Assembly: GCA_032718475.1 (NCBI GenBank)
Contig: JAUCBJ010008377.1
Span: forward strand, 1 to 44,287
Source of the DNA: Nemertoderma westbladi
Taxonomy: Eukaryota; Xenacoelomorpha; Nemertodermatida; Nemertodermatidae
DNA length: 44,287 bases
Direction: 5' to 3'
Positions 1 to 8,400 of the stretch are shown here, piece by piece. Position numbers and translations under genes: made by a program. Every line of letters starts with the position of its first letter. The stretch's first letter is position 1. Below the pieces are notes generated by a model, which had not been told where the DNA came from, did not search any database, and was given only the letters and a program-made list of their open reading frames with translations.

Positions 1-17
1 CTGTTTGCCCTCAATTT

Positions 18-800
18 ATGACTCAATGTCATCATTGTCAATTAAAAGGACACGCCAGCTTTGATTGTCCCCTTAACCATGATTTAGAGAGCGTAGATGA
101 AATGATTGTACTACGTTATATAAGAGCTTGGGAAGCGAACGCTGATTTACATTGTGACTCACGCCATCGCTATTATCCCGGACGCGCCTATGAAGGAGTT
201 TATGCGTTCCATCCATATTTGTTTGCCTCCGTCGAGCAGAAATCGCGCCTATCAAGTTATGAACTATTGAAGCGCGTTGGAGAATGTATTTCAACCAAAT
301 ATGTACGCAAATTCCTCAGGAGCATTAATCCGAGTGACATCCAGTCTTACAACTTAATACACTTTATCCGTCAAGACCCTGCCTATGGAGACTTATTTGT
401 CAACTCACACCCTGAGTTACAAGAAGTATATCGACGGCCTTACGAGTATCGAGCCCGCGAACGCGAGTTAGAAAGAACCATTAAACCAAGGAAGTTTCTA
501 ACGGCCTATGGTCCACCCACGGCCCTCGTTCAGACCACTCGTAAAGGACCCGTAAGAGCGGCTGTCTTGAAACGAGCTCTCAAAGCCGTTAGACCCCTCT
601 CCCCGGACGTTGATGTCCATCAACCCGGTACTTCGACCGGCGGATATACCGATCGCAATCCCCTACCTTCTGATGCAATCATATTGCACCCTTCACCCCG
701 GAGTTATAGCCCTCCTAGTAAAGTGGCTCGCCCCAAAGAGAAAAGGACTCTTGCTAGCCTCAAAAAACTGCGTAAACGCCGTCCGCGCAAGAAAGACTAA
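18..800 (+). CDS. CCHC zinc-knuckle protein, Gag-like candidate, probably 5'-partial
   Basis: The frame encodes 260 residues from the first ATG, but it stays open through the left edge of the window, so the true start may lie outside. Near the visible N-terminus is a retroviral-type zinc knuckle, C-x2-C-x4-H-x4-C (C4, C7, H12, C17), the motif typical of Gag nucleocapsid and other nucleic-acid-binding proteins. The middle is rich in charged and aromatic residues and contains many Arg/Tyr pairs. The last 50 residues are Ser/Pro-rich and end in a strongly basic tail (KKLRKRRPRKKD) suited to binding nucleic acid. No protease, reverse transcriptase or integrase follows. I do not recognise a family beyond the zinc knuckle. 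It could be the end of a Gag-like retroelement protein or a host zinc-knuckle protein. Codon use looks constrained (GC higher than the following DNA), supporting real coding. Confidence 0.6.
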   Translation: MTQCHHCQLKGHASFDCPLNHDLESVDEMIVLRYIRAWEANADLHCDSRHRYYPGRAYEGVYAFHPYLFASVEQKSRLSSYELLKRVGECISTKYVRKFLRSINPSDIQSYNLIHFIRQDPAYGDLFVNSHPELQEVYRRPYEYRARERELERTIKPRKFLTAYGPPTALVQTTRKGPVRAAVLKRALKAVRPLSPDVDVHQPGTSTGGYTDRNPLPSDAIILHPSPRSYSPPSKVARPKEKRTLASLKKLRKRRPRKKD

Positions 801-1210
801 CTGTTTAGAGTATTTTTGTATTTTAGAAACTGTGATTTTGTATATTTTATAGACTTAAATCCCATTTTCTGGGAGCGGTGTAAAAGCTTCTGTGGGATGT
901 AACTGGCCCTTCGCCCCGCAACCCAGTTTTTCCCCCATACGCTAAAATACTCTGAAACCTACTGTAAAGGTTTTTCTGGGATATGACTGATTTGTTTTCT
1001 TTGCTAACCAGTTCCCCCCTCCAAAGCGTTGGAATCCTTTAGGAGGGATCTGAGCTGTTCGATTGGCCAGCCGGCTTGGGAAGGTTGCCCCAGTTACCCA
1101 TAGCCCTGCGTTGAGTTAGTTCTGATTTCGACCAATCCCGAGCTACTGAACTGAAATTATCCTGTCTCACTGCTGATTACATGTGTTGAACGGGATTCTT
1201 GGAAAATAAG

Positions 1211-1245
1211 AGAGAGAGTTGTTACTTGAGAGAGAGTTGTTACTT
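1211..1245. repeat. Two-copy 18-bp direct repeat
   Basis: The 17-base core AGAGAGAGTTGTTACTT occurs at 1211-1227 and again at 1229-1245, separated by one G. It looks like a local slippage duplication; no function is suggested. Confidence 0.8.
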
Positions 1246-2328
1246 TTGTTGTTATTGCGGTCTAAGCCAGAAACACCGGCATTTTGTAACCAATACTGCT
1301 GTACCGTAAACTGCTTGAATTATCGAAAGTATAAACTGTTACCTAACTTAACGCATCTAACTAATCTCACGAATCGAATATCACCTAACTCATTAATCAT
1401 ATTGTTTGTACTGTTATTTTACCGTCAGTTATTAATTGTAAATATTTGTTGATGGAAATATTGCTATTTGGATAATACGGATAAATCACCCAATTCCCAA
1501 TTTTCTTGATAACACTACAGGTTAGAGAGACCGGCTATATATAACAATTGCGATTTATATTAATGTGGTGTGTATTGAATCCAATGTTATTTAGCAGACC
1601 CTACGCGAGTCAATTACTGCTCTCTTTATGTGTGATCAAATATACTGACTGTCGGCAGAATAGTGTGTATGATGGTGATTGGTAACAAAGTATTTCCTAA
1701 AGAATACGTTTTATACTTTAATCAGCAGCAGTATCGTTGCGTTTAGTATAAGTCTTAGTTCTGTTTAAATAGGTAAAGCGCCACGTCATAAAGGAACTGT
1801 TAATATTTCCCGAAAGCCAATAATATCTGTCAGAGATTAATTATTAACGATCTATCGAATAATACATTAGGTATACACTACAACCTTACACTGTAATAAT
1901 ACAATTCAAGCATCCGAATTCAGTCCCCCGGGTGTAGATCCATCGGGTGAATGATCGCGCATGGGCTGACTTCGGCTAATGTTTTGCGTATTAGCATAAA
2001 TTATTGTCGTATGCTAAAGTGGTTTTAATTAACGAAAAGACATATAAATTTTGGCAGGTTAAACTGCTAAAGGTCTTCGAAAGCGCGAACAAAACCATTG
2101 ATAGTTACAAGCAGCCGGCTTTTTTAATTGACACCGCAAGGATATTTTAATTAGTTTTCTGGAATATTAGAGGAATACAGAACAATAATGTATTTTAGAT
2201 AATGTTATCAATTTATTTAACGAATACGTTATCTTATTTATACAGGACCTAAAACTTCCATACCCTTATTGCCTGCCAGGCTATGTGGTATTCGCAGTCA
2301 TATAGATAACTCCAGCGACTGGGGGAGA

Positions 2329-2344
2329 GGGGGGGGGGGGGGGG
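2329..2344 (+). repeat. Poly-G homopolymer run (16 G)
   Basis: A run of 16 consecutive G, preceded by GGGGGAGA. The length of such runs is often uncertain in assemblies. It may form a G-quadruplex, but nothing nearby depends on it. Confidence 0.85.
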
Positions 2345-2691
2345 TGTCAGCAATCTTTATTCGTCATAAATTGTACACCCAGGGTATTAAAGTTCATAAG
2401 GATATAGATTGCGTTTAAAGTAAATTTGGGCGATCCCGTAAACCTATTCTTGTCAACCATACCACCTACAATATGGAGGCTATGGATTCAATGATGCAAA
2501 AGTTTGGGAATTATATTTATGCAGCTGCAATCTCAAACATAATTCCTGTAAATAAGGGGGGCTCAAATAAATAAAAAAAGCCTAAGAACATGGTCCGCAT
2601 TGGCGAAACCTGGAAATGAAACAGCTCTTTGGAATAAGATAAATTGGAATGGCGACCTAGATGGTGATGAATTAAGTAGTAATTTTCTACC

Positions 2692-3015
2692 ATCAGGGCA
2701 TCAGTTGTTAGTGACCTGGAGATGTCTTTAGACTCATTACCTGTAAACGAATCTCCATATATCCCAATATTAGATGACCCAATCACAATTGAGGAGCTGC
2801 AGGGAGAAGTTGTTGGATTGAAACCCGAGAAAGCAGCTGGCCCGGGTGGAATCAGGGGATCAGTTACTTAATAGGAGCTTACAGCTACTTAATATATTAT
2901 TCCTCCAAAGTTATATACCTATTTTTTGGACAATTGGTAAACTTTGTGCTATATTCAAGAGAGGAGCTAGGTCACAGTATGTGCAAACTATCGCAGTCAG
3001 TAGCTTCATCTCTAC
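2692..3015 (+). pseudogene. Decayed LINE reverse-transcriptase remnant
   Basis: In the frame running to a stop at 2869-2871 the translation reads ...DDPITIEELQGEVVG followed by LKPEKAAGPGGI. This is the conserved segment just before the RT core of non-LTR retrotransposons (typically P.(T/S).EEL...I..LK..KA.G.DGI). Similarity then continues in the next forward frame, from about 2873, with LQLLNILF, IPIFWTIGKLCAIFKRG and QTIAVSSF, which match the usual 'IP..W..G.L.PIFKKG...NYR.I...S' stretch. The switch of frame and the stop show that the copy is broken. The catalytic YADD/FADD part is not present. It belongs to a different LINE family from the two RTE-like copies here, because its wording at these motifs differs. 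The assignment rests on motif recognition only. Confidence 0.6.
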
Positions 3016-3222
3016 ATCAGATAAAAAAAATTCACTCTCCTTCATGAATTTAGATGGACGATGGTGGATGGATGGTATTATTCTTTTTACTGGCGGTCTT
3101 CGAGGAGTTTGATGCAATCTGCACACTGAAGTCGAAACAGATTCCGGGTGAATCGTTGAACATGAACAGCATCTTTTGATAAATTATTTTGTACAAATGT
3201 TAGTGGAAGGCCCTGGTGTCAT

Positions 3223-3256
3223 CTGTTCTGTAGAAGATTCCTGACGAGTCGAACTA
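3223..3256. repeat. Left target-site duplication of the minus-strand RTE-like element
   Basis: These 34 bases recur exactly at 4497-4530 and bracket the minus-strand LINE copy. The last bases overlap the ambiguous (TAG)n tail of the element. Perfect identity argues for a fairly young insertion. Confidence 0.85.
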
Positions 3257-4486
3257 CTACTAGGATCGGCATGCTGCATTGCAGCTGCATTTTTAAGAAT
3301 GATGTGCCGGCTTGTCAACAAAATTGCACCGCCACAACTCCCTATCACCCATGACATTTGCTAGATCATCCGCATCTTTAAGGCCAGTGTCCTTTAAGAT
3401 GCGTCTCAAGAAAGTCATGGGCTGTCCACCATGCTTATTCACTCCATGAGGCTGCCAAAGTACAAGATTATGCACTGGCTGGTCCTCACGGCGAAAGCAA
3501 TGTCCTGCAAAGCGGAGGCGATTTTGTTCTAGTGTCAAGCTTGGGGGAACCAATGAGACACCTCCAATGTTATATAGTGTCTGGTTGGAGATGTGTGCAT
3601 TGTACTTGACACAATGAACCCGGCGTAGCATTCTTGTGAATGTGCCGTCCAGAGATTTGGTGTCCTCAGCAGTTAGAGCCCAGCATGGACTCCCGTAGAG
3701 GAGTACTGGAACTACTGCTGCTCTAAATAATCGGACCTTAAGTTTCCGATTAATTCTCGGTGACTTCCAAATCCTGGAAAGCCTATTCAAGGCTGCCCAT
3801 GCCTTTCCCTTACGTATTCGAAGGTCCTCACCTGACTTCCGGATCCATGATCCCAGGTAACAGAAGTCGTCCACATGCTCCAGCATACCATCCTTTGAGC
3901 TTATGCTCATCCGATCAGAGACTTGCTGAGGACTTTCAAAGTTAACTGTCAGAATTTTGGTCTTTCTGGAGTTAATAAAAAGACCAACACTAGAAGCAGC
4001 ATGTTCTAATGAGCTGAGGAGCCGTTGGGCTCCCTCTAATGATTCTGAGAGTACTCCTAAGTCATCAGCAAAGTCTAGATCAGTTAGGTACTTGGCAGGA
4101 TTTCCTCGACTTCTGGAGCCAGTAGGTGGAGTTATCATCACCCCATCATCATTATAATGATCTAAGGACATGCGTAAAACATAGTCAACCACAATAATGA
4201 ACAAGAATGGTGCAAGTGTGTCTCCTTGGAGGACGCCCCATAACACTTCAAATGGTTCTGTGTCACCGTCAACAGTAGACACAAATGTTGTCGAACCATC
4301 ATATACTGATCTGATTGCTGCAATAATTTCATCAGGAATCCCATATAATGAAAGTATGCTGAACATACGTGAGCGAGAGACTGAATCAAAGGCCTTGAAG
4401 AAGTCAACAAAGATAACAGCCAGATGCCTGTCTTTCTTTTTTGATAACTCTTCAATTATCCTTCTAAGTGCCAAAATGGGCTCCAT
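3257..4486 (-). mobile_element. 5'-truncated RTE-like LINE copy
   Basis: This is the reverse complement of the 3' 40% of the element at 29240-32194. It has the same 3' end (CCGATCC followed by TAG repeats, three copies here) at the low-coordinate side. Homology stops abruptly at the ATG of MEPILALRR in the RT domain, giving the 5' truncation typical of target-primed reverse transcription. It is flanked by a 34-bp exact target-site duplication. Ten bases (4487-4496, CCAAAATGGG) between the 5' end and the duplication repeat element sequence lying six bases inside (4471-4480). Confidence 0.9.
3293..4486 (-). pseudogene. RTE-like reverse transcriptase, N-terminally truncated fragment
   Basis: About 397 codons remain, from inside RT motif region 0/1 to the element's normal C-terminus. 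They include motif A (FVDFFKAFDSV), motif B-like VLQGDTLAPFLF, the catalytic FADD box and the C-terminal FAGH motif. The frame is uninterrupted and differs from the longer copy at only a few residues (for example Y/H in DHxNDD, M/I in DGxLEHV, H/Q near the end). The endonuclease and the start of the RT are missing, so it cannot be functional. An open frame runs on upstream to 4594, adding 36 unrelated residues from flanking DNA; I treat that as chance. Confidence 0.9.
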
Positions 4487-4496
4487 CCAAAATGGG

Positions 4497-4530
4497 CTGT
4501 TCTGTAGAAGATTCCTGACGAGTCGAACTA
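4497..4530. repeat. Right target-site duplication of the minus-strand RTE-like element
   Basis: An exact 34-base match to 3223-3256. The same sequence also appears a third time at 4682-4715, because the target lay in a pre-existing tandem duplication with a 185-bp offset. Confidence 0.85.
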
Positions 4531-4748
4531 AGTAAGTGCCACTGTAAACCGAGCGCGCGAGCGACTGCCTGCATACTTGAGGTATTAAGCACATTGAAGT
4601 CGGAACAGATTCCGGGTTTACTGAATATATCGCCCATCGAAATGTTCAAATGTTAGTGGAAGCGGAAGGCCCTGGTGTCATCTGTTCTGTAGAAGATTCC
4701 TGACGAGTCGAACTAAGTAAGTGCCACTGTAGACCGAGCGCGCGAGCG
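4531..4748. repeat. Second copy of a 185-bp-offset local duplication
   Basis: The segment from about 4652 (GTTAGTGGA...) to about 4748 repeats a block that is split by the RTE insertion into 3198-3256 and 4531-4563. Both carry the GC-rich end ACCGAGCGCGCGAGCG. A related sequence (GCACAxTGAAGTCGxAACAG, x marking variable bases) is at about 3121 and 4590. The source of this repeat is unknown; it could be part of an unrecognised dispersed element. Confidence 0.65.
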
Positions 4749-5670
4749 GCATCATACACACAGCACTTTCCACAATAATTGCTACTGCCTGCATACAGAT
4801 TCAGATACATGTCCAGACCAAGAATAGGCCCCGCGTCGCTACCAGTCCGTGTCAGAGGTGATAATAACTATTCAAACAAACACAGGTACGGACGTAATCA
4901 AGTAATGTATTAAGGCATTGATGCCTAACAGCATAATGCAGTCAGCAGTAATGGAATGCCTAATGTGCAAGTGACGCAGTACAGTGCGAGTGCAGCAGTG
5001 CAATGCACATACCACATTCCGGACCCGTACCAGAGTAGGCCGACTGCAGTACTGATATAGAAGTGCACTGGCTCACACTTAGAATTTTCGACTGACAAAT
5101 TGGCCATTTTTTTTTAAATACCACAATTTTATATAAACCTTACCAATGAAATCAGCACATTTAAAAACCTCAGTAGCCAAACTATTCGGCCAAATTACCA
5201 CTTTTGACTATTTGAAAATTAAATTTCGAGCTACTTGTAATTTTGGTGCTCTTTTAGTTCCTATTAAAAAATAAAGAGTGAAAATTTTATTGTAATTTCG
5301 CTTTCGATTACTAAAATAATGAATTCAACTGACCAAAAAAAGCATAGAATTGTTTAATGGTTATACCAAAGTCTATGAAGGGGGATGTATTTTGAGCAAT
5401 TTTATCCATTTCGAAAGGTGCTGATATGGTATGGGTGCCAGAAACTCCTTATATCTCGAAAACTAATGGAGCTATTCGATTTGTATTTGTCTCATCTTAA
5501 AGAGGACATAATTTCAGATAGGGACAAGTACTTTGGACGCGCTAGACGTATTGTTTCAGGGGTTCTATCTAAGATAAATAACTGGCCCACTAAATTTAGG
5601 GGCTTTGCAGCAGCTTGGCTGGTCGTATCTACTGTATAGTAGTAGGTCATGGGTTCTGTTTTATTCTATA
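4749..5670. other. No gene recognised
   Basis: A mixed-composition region. It contains a perfect 14-base inverted repeat AGGCATTGATGCCT (about 4913-4926). A short frame at 5385-5639 (84 codons) has no motif I recognise and may be chance. No RNA gene is seen. Confidence 0.4.
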
Positions 5671-5731
5671 GGACTTCCAAATCCTGGACAGACTATTTAA
5701 TGCCACCCATTCCTTCCCCTTACGTATCCGA
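5671..5731 (-). mobile_element. Diverged scrap of the RTE-like LINE family
   Basis: About 60 bases align with 3764-3823 of the minus-strand RTE-like copy (shared GACTTCCAAATCCTGGA and CTTACGTAT.CGA) with roughly ten mismatches. This is an old fragment of the same family, in the same orientation, that has lost everything else. Confidence 0.7.
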
Positions 5732-5949
5732 CGTATACGTATACTGTCATTGTTGTTTGAAATGTTAGAACTCTAATAAGTCATTGATGAAATTGAACTA
5801 AACTTGGTGCACATGTCGTCTGGCAAAAGTTTAGAACAGACTTAAATGGTTCTTCTTTTGTGCGATAGTTGGTTCTAATTAGTGAAACAACGATCAGATT
5901 GGTTTGACAGGAATCCACTAATTTTACTGATAAGCAAAATATCATCTAG
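5732..5949. other. AT-rich spacer, nothing recognised
   Basis: AT-rich sequence between the LINE scrap and the 49-bp minisatellite. No ORF, repeat or signal is evident. Confidence 0.4.
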
Positions 5950-6495
5950 AATTAGTGCTGCGCGAAGTCCCCATGCACGTATACAATAATAAGTACACAA
6001 TTAGTGCTGCGCGAAGTCCCCATGCACGTATACAATAATAAGTACACAATTAGTGCTGCGCGAAGTCCCCATGCACGTATACAATAATAAGTACACAATT
6101 AGTGCTGCGCGAAGTCCCCATGCACGTATACAATAATAAGTACACAATTAGTGCTGCGCGAAGTCCCCATGCACGTATACAATAATAAGTACACAATTAG
6201 TGCTGCGCGAAGTCCCCATGCACGTATACAATAATAAGTACACAATTAGTGCTGCGCGAAGTCCCCATGCACGTATACAATAATAAGTACACAATTTGTG
6301 CTGCGCGAAGTCCCCATGCACGTATACAATAATAAGTACACAATTTGTGCTGCGCGAAGTCCCCATGCACGTATACAATAATAAGTACACAATTTGTGCT
6401 GCGCGAAGTCCCCATGCACGTATACAATAATAAGTACACAATTTGTGCTGCGCGAAGTCCCCATGCACGTATACAATAATAAGTACACAATTTGT
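5950..6495. repeat. 49-bp minisatellite, 11 copies
   Basis: The unit begins AATTAGTGCTGCGCGAAG and repeats every 49 bp at 5950, 5999, 6048 and so on to 6440, with a partial twelfth copy. The first seven copies read AATTAGTG; the last four and the partial copy read AATTTGTG; otherwise the units are essentially identical. The minus strand is stop-free in all three frames of the unit, so overlapping long minus-strand frames appear across it. Because 49 is not a multiple of 3, the frame cycles with a 49-residue period. I regard these frames as by-products of the repeat. Confidence 0.95.
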
Positions 6496-6559
6496 AATAA
6501 ACAAACACACAAATAATGTGGAAGTAACCGTGCTGGAAAGTTGTCTTATATGGCGGCCC

Positions 6560-6600
6560 GATTGCGATTGCGATTGCGATTGCGATTGCGGCCCGATTGC
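6560..6600. repeat. (ATTGCG)n hexanucleotide microsatellite
   Basis: Five exact ATTGCG units from 6561 to 6590, then an interrupted sixth. The preceding GGCCCG is repeated after the tract (GCGGCCCGATTGC), suggesting slippage between flanks. Confidence 0.85.
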
Positions 6601-7140
6601 GCACCTGTCTATTGATGACGAAACAACTGCATGGCTTCGTACAAACGCGGAACTATCGCTTTCATCACATTTGATAGAATCCCCATGACAATAATCAACG
6701 ACATCACTATTGTCTAAGTCTAACGGAAGACATGGTAAGTTTTTCGACTCTAAAACAAACAATGATATTTCTAGACTTCTATTCTAGACTAGATTTCTAG
6801 TAGAATTTTTATTCTACTTAAACTACATTATTTTTGTGTTTTGTTCTTAATCTATCTTTTATATAAACTATTGTCATTGTAAAGAGTGAATAACTTTCGT
6901 GCTGTTCTTAGAATTAATATTTTCTCCTTACTTAGCCGTACTGCTAACTCTGAGAACTCAATCATGCCTGTAGCTCAATCACTAATTCTTTATTACATTG
7001 TCGTTGGAACATTGTTCTTGGTGCTGTTTAATATTGCAATATTTGATTGGTAATTCCCCGTTAAATGTTACTCCTTTGTATTGATTTAAGGTAAACTTGA
7101 ATGAACTACTTACTTAATATTATTATGTGTGCTAATAAAT
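6601..7140. other. AT-rich sequence, possibly LINE 3' UTR
   Basis: No coding region is recognised. The segment leads directly into a hairpin and (AAT)n tail, so its later part may be the 3' UTR of a truncated LINE. The short motifs TTCTAGACTTC and TTCTAGACT at about 6769-6790 resemble the satellite core TTCTAGACTCC, but this may be chance. Confidence 0.3.
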
Positions 7141-7220
7141 AGGTGTCGTGTAGGTACAATGGGCCTTGGCCCGATGAATTAAATAATAATAATAATAATT
7201 TCCTATATATATATATATTA
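7141..7220 (+). mobile_element. LINE-like 3' terminus: hairpin plus (AAT)n tail
   Basis: A perfect inverted repeat GGGCC-TT-GGCCC (7161-7172) is followed by GATGAATT and a pure (AAT)n tract (about 7181-7199), then an (AT)n run (about 7204-7218). A terminal stem-loop next to a short-period microsatellite is the usual 3' signature of several non-LTR retrotransposon clades. How far the element extends upstream cannot be seen, since no coding part was recognised. The satellite array begins about 35 bp further on. Confidence 0.5.
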
Positions 7221-7449
7221 TGGTAAATATTTGTGTTTATAGACTACGAAGTATAACTTTATAGTTCTAGTACTGGCCCACTATCTCAATAACTTTATAG
7301 TTCTAGACTCTATCTACTGACCCACTATCTCAATAACTTTATAGTTCTAGACTCCTATCTACTGGCCCACTATCTCAATAACTTTATAGTTCTAGACTCC
7401 TATCTACTGACCCACTATCTCAATAACTTTATAGTTCTAGACTCCTATC

Positions 7450-8400
7450 TACTGGCCCACTATCTCAATAACTTTATAGTTCTAGACTCCTATGTACTGG
7501 CCCACTATCTCAATAACTTTATATATTTCTAGACTCCTATCTACTGACCCACTATCTCAATAACTTTATAGTTCTAGACTCCTATCTAATGACGCCCAAT
7601 CTCAATAACTTTATAGTTCTAGACTCCTATCTACTGACCCATTATCTCAATAACTTTATAGTTCTAGACTCCTATCTACTGGCCCACTATCTCAATAACT
7701 TTATAGTTCTAGACTCCTATCTACTGACCCACTATCTCAATAACTTTATAGTTCTAGACTCCTATCTACTGGCCCACTATCTCAATAACTTTATATAGTT
7801 CTAGACTCCTATCTACTGGCCCACTATCTCAATAACTTTATATAGTTCTAGACTCCTATCTACTGACCCACTATCTCAATAACTTTATAGTTCTAGACTC
7901 CTATCTACTGACCCACTATCTCAATAACTTTATAGTTCTAGACTCCTATCTACTGGCACACTATCTCAATCACTTTATAGTTCTAGACTCCTATCTACTG
8001 ACCCACTATCTCAATAACTTTATAGTTCTAGACTCCTATCTACTGACCCACTATCTCAATAACTTTATAGTTCTAAACTCCTATCTACTGACCCACTATC
8101 TCAATAACTTTATAGTTCTTATAGTTCTAGACTCCTATCTACTGACCCACTATCTCAATAACTTTATAGTTCTAGACTCCTATCTACTGACCCACTATCT
8201 CAATAACTTTATAGTTCTAGACTCATATCTACTGACCCACTATCTTAATAACTTTATAGTTCTAGACTCCTATCTACTGGCCCACTATCTCAATAACTTT
8301 ATAGTTCTAGACTCCTATCTACTGGTCCACTATCTCAATAACTTTATATAGTTTTAGACTCCTATCTACTGGCCCACTATCTCAATAACTTTATAGTTCT
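7450..8400 (+). repeat. Array duplication partner A1 (offset 4168 bp)
   Basis: Diagnostic variants (TAATGACGCCCAATC at about 7587, TGGCACACTATC, TATATATTTCTAG) recur in the same order at about 11.6-12.5 kb with an offset of 4168 bp and a few substitutions. This shows an old duplication inside the satellite. Limits are good only to about one or two units. Confidence 0.6.

Larger units (their letters stand above)
801..2691. other. Non-coding AT-rich stretch, no gene recognised
   Basis: This stretch follows the zinc-knuckle ORF. No convincing coding region is present; the short frames here are AT-rich and low in complexity. It contains an 18-bp unit repeated twice (about 1211-1245, core AGAGAGAGTTGTTACTT) and a run of 16 G residues at 2329-2344. 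The GC-richer part at about 870-1150 could be a 3' UTR or the LTR of an element ending in the upstream ORF, but no matching second LTR is in the window. Confidence 0.4.

Noticed and set aside
1219-1452. 77-codon ORF with a leucine-rich start
   Set aside because: AT-rich, starts within a simple repeat, no recognisable motif; consistent with chance.
860-1550. LTR following the zinc-knuckle ORF (TGTAA starts near 880-900)
   Set aside because: The position after a Gag-like ORF is suggestive, but I found neither a second copy nor a target duplication nor a clear CA end in the window.
4197-4535. 112-codon plus-strand ORF and other frames opposite the minus-strand LINE
   Set aside because: Antisense shadows of the reverse-transcriptase frame; the same frames occur opposite the other copy.
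6148-6762. 204-codon minus-strand gene and two overlapping ones
   Set aside because: They run through the 49-bp minisatellite and hexanucleotide repeat, which are stop-free in all three minus frames. No domain is visible outside the repeat.
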